NCBI RefSeq assembly: GCF_900546705.1
Contig: NZ_URDP01000036.1
Span: 1 to 20,772, forward strand
DNA length: 20,772 nucleotides
Source: an uncultured Oscillibacter sp.
GTDB lineage: Bacteria; Bacillota; Clostridia; Oscillospirales; Oscillospiraceae
Direction of reading: 5' to 3'
Numbering within the stretch: the stretch's first letter is position 1; each line of letters starts with the position of its first letter. Below, piece by piece: positions 5,490-13,558 of the stretch. A program made the translations under genes and the position numbers. Under the pieces are notes generated by a model. It was not told the DNA's origin. It did not search any database and saw only the letters and a list, made by a program, of their open reading frames with translations.

Positions 5490-7016
5490 ATGAAAAAAAG
5501 AGGATTGGCACTGCTTCTCCTGACGTGCCTCCTGTGCGCCGTACTCAGCGGGTGCGGAGATGGCAGCACAGATGAGACGCCGGAGGACCGGGCCGCAGCC
5601 AACGCCATTGCCGTTGGCATCGCACAGGACCTTGACGACAGTCTTGACCCTCACAAAACCGTGAAGGCAGGAACCAGAGAAGTGATGTTTAACGTGTTCG
5701 AGGGGCTGATGAAGCCGACCCCGGACGGAGATCTGATCCCTGCCGTTGCCGAGAAGTACACGATTTCCGACGATCACAAGACTTACACCTTCACCCTGCG
5801 GGATGGAGTGAAGTTCCACAACGGAGACACGGTGACAGCGGAGGATGTGGTTTATTCCATTGAACGCTGCGCCGCCGCCACTGAGACAGGCATCGTCCCG
5901 GTGGAGGCGTTTTCTGCAATTACGGACATTCAGGCGGTGGACGAGCGCACGGTGACCATTACGCTCTCCGAGCCCAGCAACGAATTCCTCTCTTACCTGA
6001 CCACGGCCATCCTGCCGGCCGACTACGACCAGCAGGACACTGCCCCCGTGGGCACGGGCCCGTTCAAGTTCGTCTCCCGGACGGCCCAGGACTCCATTGT
6101 GCTGGAGAAGTTTGACGAGTACTGGGGCACGCCGGCGGCGCTGGACAAGGTGACCTTCAAGATCATCGAAAACGCCGACAGCCTGCTGATGAGCCTGCAA
6201 AGCGGCGCCATTGACCTGTGCGCCCATCTGACCAGCACCCAGGTGGCCCAGCTGGGCGAGGACTTCAACGTGGACGAGGGCACCATGAATCTGGTGCAGG
6301 CACTGTACCTCAACAACGCCGAGAAGCCCTTTGACGATGTGCGGGTGCGGCAGGCCCTGTGCTATGCCGTGGACAAGCAGCAGATCATCGATCTGGCCTT
6401 TGACGGCTACGGCAGCCCCATCGGCTCGAGCATGTACCCCGCGTTCGGCAAGTACTTTGACGACAGCCTGACCAACTACTATTCCTACGATCCCGACAAG
6501 GCCAAGGCTTTGCTGGCGGAGGCCGGCTATCCCGACGGGTTCGACATGACCATCACCGTGCCCAGCAACTACCAGCCCCATATGGACACTGCCACCGTGC
6601 TGGTGGAGCAGCTCAAGGCGGTGGGCATCAACGCCACCATCCTGCCGGTGGAGTGGGAGAGCTGGGTGGAGGACGTGTATACGAACCGTCAGTTCCAGTC
6701 CACGGTGGTGGGCGTGGATGCCTCCAACATGACCGCCCGGGCCCTGCTGGAGCGGTTTACCTCCACCTATGACAAGAATTTCATCAACTACAACAACGCG
6801 GACTACGACCAGCTGTTCGCCCAGGCCATCTCCACCTATGACGACGAGACCCAGACCGAGCTCTATAAGGAGATGGAGCGGAACCTGACGGCCAACGCCG
6901 CCAATGTCTACATCCAGGATCTGGCGGATCTGGTGGCGGTACGCAAGGGACTGGAGGGCGTGACCTTCTATCCCATCTACGTGCTGGATCTGTCCGGCAT
7001 CCGCTATACTGCCTGA
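5490..7016 (+). CDS. ABC transporter substrate-binding lipoprotein, family 5 (peptide/nickel type)
   Basis: The first 22 residues form a lipoprotein signal: positive MKKRG, a leucine-rich core, then the lipobox LSGC with C22 as the lipidated cysteine. The 508-aa length and the order of blocks match family 5 extracellular binding proteins. These include GLMKPTPDGDLIPAVAEKYTISDD, then TYTFTLRDGVKFHNGDTVTAEDVVYSIER (the family signature), then VRQALCYAVDKQQIID and KAKALLAEAGYPDGFDMT. Such proteins capture oligopeptides, dipeptides, nickel chelates or similar solutes outside the membrane and deliver them to the permeases. It is the first gene of the operon, with AAAGGAGAG upstream of the ATG. The ligand is not predictable from sequence alone. 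Confidence 0.95.
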   Translation: MKKRGLALLLLTCLLCAVLSGCGDGSTDETPEDRAAANAIAVGIAQDLDDSLDPHKTVKAGTREVMFNVFEGLMKPTPDGDLIPAVAEKYTISDDHKTYTFTLRDGVKFHNGDTVTAEDVVYSIERCAAATETGIVPVEAFSAITDIQAVDERTVTITLSEPSNEFLSYLTTAILPADYDQQDTAPVGTGPFKFVSRTAQDSIVLEKFDEYWGTPAALDKVTFKIIENADSLLMSLQSGAIDLCAHLTSTQVAQLGEDFNVDEGTMNLVQALYLNNAEKPFDDVRVRQALCYAVDKQQIIDLAFDGYGSPIGSSMYPAFGKYFDDSLTNYYSYDPDKAKALLAEAGYPDGFDMTITVPSNYQPHMDTATVLVEQLKAVGINATILPVEWESWVEDVYTNRQFQSTVVGVDASNMTARALLERFTSTYDKNFINYNNADYDQLFAQAISTYDDETQTELYKEMERNLTANAANVYIQDLADLVAVRKGLEGVTFYPIYVLDLSGIRYTA

Positions 7017-7024
7017 TATGCGCG

Positions 7025-7043
7025 GCGGCAGAGACTCTGCCGC
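7025..7043 (+). other. Intercistronic hairpin between binding protein and permease
   Basis: GCGGCAG (7025-7031) pairs perfectly with CTGCCGC (7037-7043) around AGACT, nine bases after the binding-protein stop. There is no T run, so it is not a terminator. It may stabilise the upstream mRNA and help make more binding protein than permease, as intercistronic hairpins do in other ABC operons. Confidence 0.5.
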
Positions 7044-7067
7044 TGACGGAGAGGGGAGGCGAAGACC

Positions 7068-8018
7068 ATGAAATACGCGGCAAAACGCATTGCCATGCTG
7101 CTGCTGACCATGGTCATCGTCTCTTTTCTCGCGTTTGCGGCCTTTGATCTGATCTCCGGCGACCCGGCCACGGCCATGCTGGGCACCCAGGCCACGGAGG
7201 AGTCCGTGGCGGCGCTGCGGGAGGAGCTGGGACTCAACCGTCCCATGCCGGTCCGGTACGGCGAGTGGCTGGCGGGCTTTTTCACGGGGAATCTGGGCAC
7301 TTCTTACAGCTACGGCCAGCCGGTCTGGGAGCTGATCGCCCCCAAGGTGGGAATTACCCTGTGCCTGAGCCTTTTAAGTTTCCTTTTGATTGTGGCGGTG
7401 TCCATCCCCCTGGGGGTGCATGCCGCCGGACGGGACGGCGGCCGGCTGGATGCCCTGGACACGGCGTTCAACCAGCTTTGTATGGCGGTGCCGCCCTTTT
7501 TTACCGGTATCCTGCTGACGTGGCTTTTCAGCACCGTGCTGCATGTGTTCACCCACGGCAGCTTTCCGTCCCTGACAGCCAACTTCGGCGGCGCCCTGGA
7601 ATACCTGCTCTTTCCCGCGATTTCCATCGCCATTCCCCGGGTGGCCATGACGGTGCGGATGCTCCGCAGTACCATCCGCCAGGAGATGGGACGGGCCTAT
7701 GTGCGCACGGCCATCTCCCGGGGCAATGACCGCCGGGGCGTGCTGTACGGTCACGTGCTGAAAAACTCCTTGGTGCCGGTGGTGACGTTCCTGGCTCAGA
7801 CCATGGCAGAGATCGTGGCGGGCAGCATTGTGGTGGAGCAGGTGTTTGCCATCCCGGGACTGGGGCGGCTGCTGGTGGCCTCCATTTCCAACCGGGACTA
7901 TCCGGTGGTACAGGCCATCGTGGTGATTCTGGCATTCTGGGTGGTGCTGGCCGGAACCGCCGCGGATCTTATTAACCAGCGCATCGACCCGCGGCTGCGG
8001 CTGGGAGGTGGCGTATGA
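7068..8018 (+). CDS. ABC transporter permease (DppB/OppB/NikB family)
   Basis: The 316-aa protein begins with the typical hydrophobic helix ending in LISGDPA, followed by the extracytoplasmic loop GLNRPMPVRYGEWLAGFFTGNLGTSYSYGQPV that characterises DppB-type permeases. About six membrane helices follow. The cytoplasmic EAA-like coupling loop is in RTAISRGNDRRGVLYGHVLKNSLVPVVT, and VVEQVFAIPGLGRLLV lies downstream of it. It pairs with the following permease to form the membrane channel. GAGAGGGGAGG lies upstream of the start, and the stop overlaps the next start as ATGA. Confidence 0.95.
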   Translation: MKYAAKRIAMLLLTMVIVSFLAFAAFDLISGDPATAMLGTQATEESVAALREELGLNRPMPVRYGEWLAGFFTGNLGTSYSYGQPVWELIAPKVGITLCLSLLSFLLIVAVSIPLGVHAAGRDGGRLDALDTAFNQLCMAVPPFFTGILLTWLFSTVLHVFTHGSFPSLTANFGGALEYLLFPAISIAIPRVAMTVRMLRSTIRQEMGRAYVRTAISRGNDRRGVLYGHVLKNSLVPVVTFLAQTMAEIVAGSIVVEQVFAIPGLGRLLVASISNRDYPVVQAIVVILAFWVVLAGTAADLINQRIDPRLRLGGGV

Positions 8019-8824
8019 AGCGGATGAACGGATTCCTCCTGGCAGGGCTGATTCTCACCGGCTGCATCACCGCCATGATCCTGGTGGGCTTTTTCTGGAC
8101 GCCCTATGACCCCAACGCCATGGATGGGGCAGCCAAGCTGTCCGGGCCGTCGCTGGCCCACTGGATGGGAACGGACAGCTTCGGCCGGGACATTTTCAGC
8201 CGGGTCATGCAGGGGGCCGGCACCACGTTTGCCATCGCGGTGGCCACGGTGGCCATCGGCGCCGTGTGCGGCACGGCAGTAGGTGCCCTGACCGGGTACT
8301 TCGGCGGCGTGGTGGACGAGGTGCTCATGCGTCTCAATGACGCCCTGACCGCTTTCCCCAGTATCTTGCTGGCCCTGGTTATCATCTCCGTGGTGGGGCC
8401 GGGCAATAAATATAATGTAGTGCTGGCGCTGGGCGTGGTATTCATCCCCAGCTTTGCCCGGGTGACCCGCACGGCCTTTGCCGCCGCCCGGGACATGAAC
8501 TATGTCAAAAGTGCCCGCCTCATGGGCGCTTCCAGTGCCCGGATTATTGTAGTACACATTTTGCCCAATATCATGCCCGTTCTGCTGCCGGCGCTGACCA
8601 TTGGATTCAATAACGCCGTACTGGCGGAGGCGTCCATGAGCTATCTGGGCGTGGGCGTGACACCGCCGGACGCATCCCTTGGCTATATGCTCTCGGAGGC
8701 ACAGGGCATGTTTGCCGCTGCACCCTGGTATGTGCTCAGCACCGGCTGCACCATTGTGCTGCTGGTGTTCGGCGTGGGCCTCATCGGCGAGGGCCTCCAG
8801 CGCCGGAACAGGGAGGTGGCGTGA
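8015..8824 (+). CDS. ABC transporter permease (DppC/OppC/NikC family)
   Basis: This 269-aa second permease overlaps the previous gene by four bases (ATGA), implying coupled translation. After the first membrane helix, HWMGTDSFGRDIFSRVMQGAGTT is the hallmark N-terminal motif of DppC-type permeases. The remaining five helices include the coupling loop around ARLMGASSARIIVVHILPNIMPVLL and the conserved ASMSYLGVGVTPPDASLGYML near the C terminus. It contributes the second half of the translocation channel. The start is supported by GGGAGGTGGCG immediately upstream. Confidence 0.95.
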   Translation: MKRMNGFLLAGLILTGCITAMILVGFFWTPYDPNAMDGAAKLSGPSLAHWMGTDSFGRDIFSRVMQGAGTTFAIAVATVAIGAVCGTAVGALTGYFGGVVDEVLMRLNDALTAFPSILLALVIISVVGPGNKYNVVLALGVVFIPSFARVTRTAFAAARDMNYVKSARLMGASSARIIVVHILPNIMPVLLPALTIGFNNAVLAEASMSYLGVGVTPPDASLGYMLSEAQGMFAAAPWYVLSTGCTIVLLVFGVGLIGEGLQRRNREVA

Positions 8825-9615
8825 TGCTGGAAATCGAGAACCTGCATGTGAAGTTCCACAACCGCACCCGGGAAGCGGTGGCCGGCGTGTCGTTCACCAT
8901 CCCGGACGGGGAGATTCTGGGGCTGGTGGGTGAGTCCGGCTCCGGCAAGTCCGTCACCGCCATGAGCGTGGCGGGACTGCTGCCCCGCCGCCAGTGCGAT
9001 TACTCCGGCTCCGTGCTGCTGGACGGAGAGGATCTGCTGCATATGGAACGTGCGCGTCTGCGGAAGATCCAGGGCCGGTGCATCGGTGTAGTGTTTCAGG
9101 AGCCCATGAGCTGCATGGACCCGCTGATGAAGATCGGGGCCCAGGTGGAAGAGGTGCTTCGGCTGCATACGGATCTGACGGCGCAGCAGCGGCGGGAAAA
9201 AGCGCTCTCCGCTCTGGCGGCAGTGGAGCTCCCTGACCCGGAGGAGGTCTATGACAAGTACCCCCACCAGCTCTCCGGCGGTATGCTCCAGCGGGTGATG
9301 ATTGCCGCGGCCATTGTCATCCGGCCCAAGCTTTTGCTGCTGGACGAGCCCACCACCGCCCTGGACGTGACGATCCAGGCCCAGATCCTGGCGCTGCTGA
9401 AAAAGCTCAACGCCGAGTCCGGCATCTCTATGCTCTTTATCTCCCACAACCTGAATGTGGTGCGTAAGCTCTGCGGCCATGTGGCGGTGATGCAGCGGGG
9501 GGTTCTGGTGGAGCAGGGGGACACGGACCAGGTCTTTTACCATCCCCGCCATCCCTATACCCAGCGGCTGGTGGCGGCCATCCCCACCCGGCACCGAAAG
9601 GAGGAGCAGCCATGA
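8824..9615 (+). CDS. ABC transporter ATP-binding protein (DppD/NikD type)
   Basis: The start is the ATG at 8824, seven bases after AGGGAGG and sharing one base with the preceding stop; a GTG three bases earlier is less well placed. The 263-aa protein has Walker A GESGSGKS (37-44), the Q-loop VVFQEP, the signature LSGGM (150-154), Walker B LLLLDEP (170-176) and the switch histidine in FISHN. It powers import with the next ATPase. It lacks the C-terminal oligo_HPY extension (about 60 residues) of OppD/DppD proteins, so its size resembles NikD. It overlaps the next gene by four bases. Confidence 0.94.
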   Translation: MLEIENLHVKFHNRTREAVAGVSFTIPDGEILGLVGESGSGKSVTAMSVAGLLPRRQCDYSGSVLLDGEDLLHMERARLRKIQGRCIGVVFQEPMSCMDPLMKIGAQVEEVLRLHTDLTAQQRREKALSALAAVELPDPEEVYDKYPHQLSGGMLQRVMIAAAIVIRPKLLLLDEPTTALDVTIQAQILALLKKLNAESGISMLFISHNLNVVRKLCGHVAVMQRGVLVEQGDTDQVFYHPRHPYTQRLVAAIPTRHRKEEQP

Positions 9616-10346
9616 ACGAGGATCTGGTGCTCTCGCTGCGCCATGTGACCAGCGGCTACCGGGAGGGCAGTGTATTTCGCCGGGGTACCTACCAGGAGGT
9701 GCTCCACGACGTGACGTTCGATGTCCATCACGGGGAAATCCTGGGATTGGTGGGCGAGTCCGGCACAGGCAAATCCACCCTGGCCCGGACCATTCTGGGC
9801 ATCGTCAAGCCGGATGCCGGTGAGGTGATCCACTACACCAAGCGTCCCCAGATGATTTTTCAGGACCCGTACAGCTCCCTGAACCCCGCCTATTCCGTGG
9901 GGTGGATTCTGGAAGAGCCCCTGCGGATCTACGGAAAGTACGACGCCAAGGAGCGCCGTCGGCGGGTGCGGGAGATGCTGGAGCGGGTGGAGCTGCCGGA
10001 GGAGTGCCTTGCGGCAAAGCCGTCGGAGCTCTCCGGCGGGCAGCGCCAGCGGGGGAGCATCGCCACGGCGCTGATTCAGCGGCCCAAGTTTCTTATTGCC
10101 GATGAGCCGGTCAGCGCTCTGGATGTGACCATCCAGGCCCAGATCCTGGAGCTTTTGCGGACGCTGCGCGCCGAGCTGGATCTGAGCTACCTGTTCATCT
10201 CCCACGATCTGAACGTGGTGTATCAGCTGTGCGACCGGGTGCTGGTCATGAAAGAGGGCCGCATTGTGGAGCAGGGCACAGTGGACGAGATTTTTGACAA
10301 CCCCAAGCAAGACTATACCCGGCAGCTTCTGGCTGCGGCGGAATAA
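9612..10346 (+). CDS. ABC transporter ATP-binding protein (DppF/NikE type)
   Basis: This second ATPase of the importer is 244 aa. It has Walker A GESGTGKS (48-55), Q-loop MIFQDP, signature LSGGQ (140-144), Walker B FLIADEP (160-166), D-loop SALD and switch histidine in FISHD. The segment PYSSLNPAYSVGWILEEPL is typical of the DppF side of the heterodimer. Like its partner it stops right after the nucleotide-binding domain (DNPKQDYTRQLLAAAE), without the oligo_HPY tail. The start overlaps the upstream stop as ATGA. The pair forms the cytoplasmic motor under the two permeases. Confidence 0.94.
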   Translation: MNEDLVLSLRHVTSGYREGSVFRRGTYQEVLHDVTFDVHHGEILGLVGESGTGKSTLARTILGIVKPDAGEVIHYTKRPQMIFQDPYSSLNPAYSVGWILEEPLRIYGKYDAKERRRRVREMLERVELPEECLAAKPSELSGGQRQRGSIATALIQRPKFLIADEPVSALDVTIQAQILELLRTLRAELDLSYLFISHDLNVVYQLCDRVLVMKEGRIVEQGTVDEIFDNPKQDYTRQLLAAAE

Positions 10347-10347
10347 C

Positions 10348-11445
10348 ATGAAGCAATTCTTTCTCAGACATAAAAAATTGCATATTGCGCTGGCGGCGGA
10401 GCTGATGCTGCTGGCACTCTACCTTTTCTTCCGGCAGTTCCGGCCGCTGATGAACTTCCTGGCTGCCCATGTGACCGTGCCGCTGCGGCGGGGCATCGGC
10501 AGCATCTGCTATCTGGTGGACTTCTCCGTGGCGGAGGTGCTGTGTGTGGCCCTGGTGATCGCCGGGGTGGGATATCTCCTCTGGAGCATCGGGGCGGTAT
10601 GCCGGGCCCGGGGCCACCGGGCCAGCCGGGCGTACAGCGCGGTGCTGGGCCTTGCGTGCGCGGGACTTGGGATCTATGTGGGATTCTGCTTCCTTCTGGG
10701 CATTGACAGCTATGCCGACGGCTTCCAGGAAAAGTCCGGCATTTACGCCCAGCCGGTGGAGGAAAGTGCCCTGCGGCAGGTAACGGCGTACTTCGCGGGT
10801 GAGCTGAGTGAAGCGGCCGGGAAGGTACAGCGGGACGAAAACGGCCTGTTTGCCGTGCCCCGGGAGGAGATCCTCGCGGGCAGCACCGATGTGTACGACG
10901 TGGTGGAGCGGCAGTTCCCGTTCCTGACCTTTGACGATCCCGGCGTCAAGCCGGTATACTTTTCCCGCATCCTGAGCGCTCTGGACTTCACAGGCATCTA
11001 CTGCCCCTTTACCGGGGAGTCCAATGTGAACATGGACAGCCCCGCCTGCCTGCTGGGGTCCACGGTGGCCCACGAGCTGGCCCACCAGCGGGGCATTACC
11101 TCCGAGCAGGAGTGCAACTTTCTGGCGGTGCTCTCCTGCACCACCTGCGGTGACGACGTGTACGCCTACGCCGGATGGCTCATGGGGTATATCTACTTGG
11201 GCAATGCCCTGTACTCCGTGGACCCGGACGCCTACCGGACCATCCGGGACGCCCTGCCCCAGACGGTGCGGGCAGATCTTTCGGCCCAGAGCGCCTACTG
11301 GGATCAGTTCCGGGACAAGGCCGTCCGGAAGGTATCCAACCAGGTGTACGACGGCTTTTTAAAAAGCTACGGTCAGACTCAGGGGATCCGGTCCTACGGC
11401 ACGGTGGTGGATCTGCTGGTAACCTACTATCAGGACAAAATTTAA
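10348..11445 (+). CDS. DUF3810-type membrane zinc metallopeptidase
   Basis: The 365-aa protein starts one base after the stop of the second ATPase, so it is the last gene of the importer operon. Hydrophobic segments lie near residues 12-28, 60-82 and 96-118, with a possible further one near 272-292. The region between the third and fourth carries TVAHELAHQRGITSEQECNF: HELAH at 242-246 is a zincin HExxH motif, and the following glutamates (E253/E255, in the family pattern ExEANF) offer the third zinc ligand. I recognise this as the DUF3810 family, whose function is not established. The catalytic zinc site suggests a membrane-anchored peptidase. The second family alanine is cysteine here (ECNF). 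Confidence 0.85.
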   Translation: MKQFFLRHKKLHIALAAELMLLALYLFFRQFRPLMNFLAAHVTVPLRRGIGSICYLVDFSVAEVLCVALVIAGVGYLLWSIGAVCRARGHRASRAYSAVLGLACAGLGIYVGFCFLLGIDSYADGFQEKSGIYAQPVEESALRQVTAYFAGELSEAAGKVQRDENGLFAVPREEILAGSTDVYDVVERQFPFLTFDDPGVKPVYFSRILSALDFTGIYCPFTGESNVNMDSPACLLGSTVAHELAHQRGITSEQECNFLAVLSCTTCGDDVYAYAGWLMGYIYLGNALYSVDPDAYRTIRDALPQTVRADLSAQSAYWDQFRDKAVRKVSNQVYDGFLKSYGQTQGIRSYGTVVDLLVTYYQDKI

Positions 11446-11474
11446 AAGGAGCGCCGTAAGGCGCTCCTTTTTTT
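11444..11474. terminator. Terminator after the ABC importer operon
   Basis: AAAAGGAGCGCC (11444-11455) pairs with GGCGCTCCTTTT (11460-11471) around GTAA, followed by more T. The flanking A run makes it bidirectional, so it can also end the htpG transcript from the right. Confidence 0.9.
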
Positions 11475-11476
11475 GC

Positions 11477-11500
11477 GCGTCCCCCATCGGGGGCGCTTTT
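11477..11500 (+). terminator. Second tandem terminator hairpin before the htpG end
   Basis: GCG-T-CCCCC pairs with GGGGG-CGC around ATC (one bulged T), followed by TTTT. It reaches the htpG stop codon and would act as a back-up terminator for rightward transcripts. Confidence 0.55.
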
Positions 11501-13382
11501 ATTTCATCAGCTCGCACACCAGATCTGTGTAGCCGGAGGGGTCTTCCAGAGGAAGGCCTGCGATGAGCAGCGCCTGGTTATAGAGCAGCGCGGCGTACTT
11601 CTTCGCCTTCTCCGGATCGGCGGTGACGGCGGATTCCAGCGCGGCAAAGGCGGGATGCTCCACGTTCAGCTCCAGGATACGGTCGGCATGGATTCCGGAG
11701 TCCGGCTGCACCGCCTGGAAGTATTTCTCCATCTCGAAGGAGAGCCCTTCCCCGGCGGTCAGGCACACGGGATGAGACTTGAGGCGGGTGGAGGCCTTTA
11801 CCTCCTTGACCTTGTCTCCCAGGGCCTCCTTGACGAAGTCGAAGGTGGCCTTGTGGGCGTCCTGGGCCTCCTTGGCCTTTTCCTTGGCACCCTCTTCCAC
11901 CTCCTGATCCAAAATGGAGCGGAACTCCTTTTCCTGGAACGTGTGGAGGATCTGGGCGCAGAACTCGTCCACTTCCTCTGTGAAGTACAGGATCTCGGTA
12001 CCCTTGTCCTTGAGAAGCTCCGTCTGGGGGAGCTTGTCGATTTTGTCGGGAGTCTCACCGGCGGCAAAGTAGATATACTTCTGGTCCTCGGGCATCCGGG
12101 AGACGTACTCGGCCAGGGTGACGGGCTTTTTCTCCGTGGAGGAGTAGAACAGCAGCAGGTCGCTGAGCAGGTCCTTGTGGGCGCCGTACTCGCCTACCAC
12201 GCCGTATTTGATCTGGCGGCCGAAGTTCTTCCAGAACTTCTCGTAGCCCTCCCGGTCTTCCTGCAAAAGCTTCAGAAGGTCGGCCTTGATCTTCTTTTCC
12301 AGATTGGCGGCGATGATCTTCAGCTGACGGTCGTGCTGCAAAAGCTCACGGGAGATGTTCAGCGACAGGTCGGGGGAGTCCACCACGCCACGGACGAAGC
12401 GGAAGTGCTCCGGCAGCAGATCGGCGCACTTGTCCATGATGAGTACGCCGTTGGAGTAGAGCTGCAGCCCCTTTTCGTACTCCTTGGTATAAAAATCAAA
12501 GGGAGTGGTGCCGGGGACGAACAGCAGCGCCTTGTAGGTGACGGAGCCCTCCACGGACACGGGGATCACCCGCTGGGGATCGGCGTAGTCGTGGAACTTG
12601 TCCCGGTAGAACTTGTTGTACTCCTCTGCGGTTACCTCAGACTTGGCCCGCTGCCAGATGGGCACCATGGAGTTGAGAGTCTCCTCCTCCGTGTACGTCT
12701 CGTATTCGGGCTTGTCGTCGGGACTGCCCTCCTTGCGGCGGGTCTTGGAGACCTCCATGCGGATGGGGAAGCGGATATAGTCGGAGTACTTGCGCACCAG
12801 CTCCTGAAGCCGCCAGGACTCCAGAAACTCGCTGTAATTTTCGTCATCGGTATCGGGCTTGACGTGCATGATGATGTCCGTGCCCACACCGTCACGCTCA
12901 CACTCGGTGACGGTGTATCCGTCGGCGCCGGAGGACTCCCAGCGCCAGGCGGTGTCGGAGCCGAACTTCTTCGTCACCACAGTGATGTGGTCGGCAATCA
13001 TGAACGCGGAGTAGAAGCCCACGCCGAACTGGCCAATCACGTCGGTATCCTTGGCATCGTCGCCCACTTCCTGCTTGAACTTGTAGGAGCCGGAGGAGGC
13101 GATGACGCCCAGGTTGTTTTCCAGATCCTCCCTGTCCATGCCGATGCCGTTGTCGCTGACGGTGATGGTGCGCGCATCCTTGTCCACCTGGATGTGAATT
13201 GCGAAATCCTTGCGGTCCATGCCCACGGACTCGTCCGTCAGGGCTTGGTAGCACAGCTTGTCGCAGGCATCGCTGGCGTTGGAGATGATCTCCCGGAGGA
13301 AAATCTCCTTATGGGTGTAGATGGAGTTGATCATCAGGTCCAACAGCCGCTTGGATTCGGCTTTGAATTGCTTTTTTGCCAT
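11499..13382 (-). CDS. htpG: Chaperone protein HtpG (Hsp90)
   Basis: The ATG at 13382, giving MAKKQFKAESKRLLDLM, has AAGGAAG upstream and yields 627 aa, the normal bacterial Hsp90 length; longer in-frame extensions run into the promoter. The N-terminal GHKL ATPase domain shows REIISNASDACDKL (catalytic Glu and Mg-binding Asn), SDNGIGMDREDL and GQFGVGFYSAFM. The middle domain includes the conserved YSNGVLIMDKCADLLPEHFRFVRGVVDSPDLSLNISRELLQ. The C-terminal dimerisation domain lacks the eukaryotic MEEVD tail, as expected. It is an ATP-driven cytoplasmic folding chaperone. I see no CIRCE operator near it. Confidence 0.98.
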   Translation of the reverse strand: MAKKQFKAESKRLLDLMINSIYTHKEIFLREIISNASDACDKLCYQALTDESVGMDRKDFAIHIQVDKDARTITVSDNGIGMDREDLENNLGVIASSGSYKFKQEVGDDAKDTDVIGQFGVGFYSAFMIADHITVVTKKFGSDTAWRWESSGADGYTVTECERDGVGTDIIMHVKPDTDDENYSEFLESWRLQELVRKYSDYIRFPIRMEVSKTRRKEGSPDDKPEYETYTEEETLNSMVPIWQRAKSEVTAEEYNKFYRDKFHDYADPQRVIPVSVEGSVTYKALLFVPGTTPFDFYTKEYEKGLQLYSNGVLIMDKCADLLPEHFRFVRGVVDSPDLSLNISRELLQHDRQLKIIAANLEKKIKADLLKLLQEDREGYEKFWKNFGRQIKYGVVGEYGAHKDLLSDLLLFYSSTEKKPVTLAEYVSRMPEDQKYIYFAAGETPDKIDKLPQTELLKDKGTEILYFTEEVDEFCAQILHTFQEKEFRSILDQEVEEGAKEKAKEAQDAHKATFDFVKEALGDKVKEVKASTRLKSHPVCLTAGEGLSFEMEKYFQAVQPDSGIHADRILELNVEHPAFAALESAVTADPEKAKKYAALLYNQALLIAGLPLEDPSGYTDLVCELMK

Positions 13383-13421
13383 AAAAGACACTTCCTTTGT
13401 TTCTTTTTTCACAACGGCTCC

Positions 13422-13430
13422 AGTATAACA
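13422..13430 (-). promoter_or_regulatory. Probable extended -10 promoter of htpG
   Basis: On the minus strand TGTTATACT gives a TATACT -10 preceded by the TGn extension, about 40 bp before the start codon. No convincing -35 hexamer lies 16-18 bp further up, which an extended -10 would tolerate. Confidence 0.55.
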
Positions 13431-13481
13431 CATTGAACAAAACAAATAAATGACCAATTTGTAAATTTCAGGATAAAGCAG

Positions 13482-13510
13482 TTGTGCGCCGCTGGTTTTG
13501 CGAGTAAAAT
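13482..13510 (+). promoter_or_regulatory. Promoter of the zinc-ribbon membrane protein gene
   Basis: TTGTGC (13482-13487) and TAAAAT (13505-13510) are 17 bp apart, about 50 bp before the start. A short CGGCGC/GCGCCG palindrome at 13527-13540 sits between it and the ribosome binding site. Confidence 0.6.
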
Positions 13511-13558
13511 AAGAAAAATAAAAAAACGGCGCGTGCGCCGGAAAGGAAGTTGTACACC

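Noticed and set aside
11655..13436. A 593-codon open frame antisense to htpG
   Set aside because: It is a shadow of the GC-rich htpG coding strand: low-complexity G/V/L/H-rich translation, no ribosome binding site, and htpG is unmistakable.
13383..13470. CIRCE (HrcA) operator upstream of htpG
   Set aside because: No TTAGCACTC-N9-GAGTGCTAA inverted repeat could be found on either strand.
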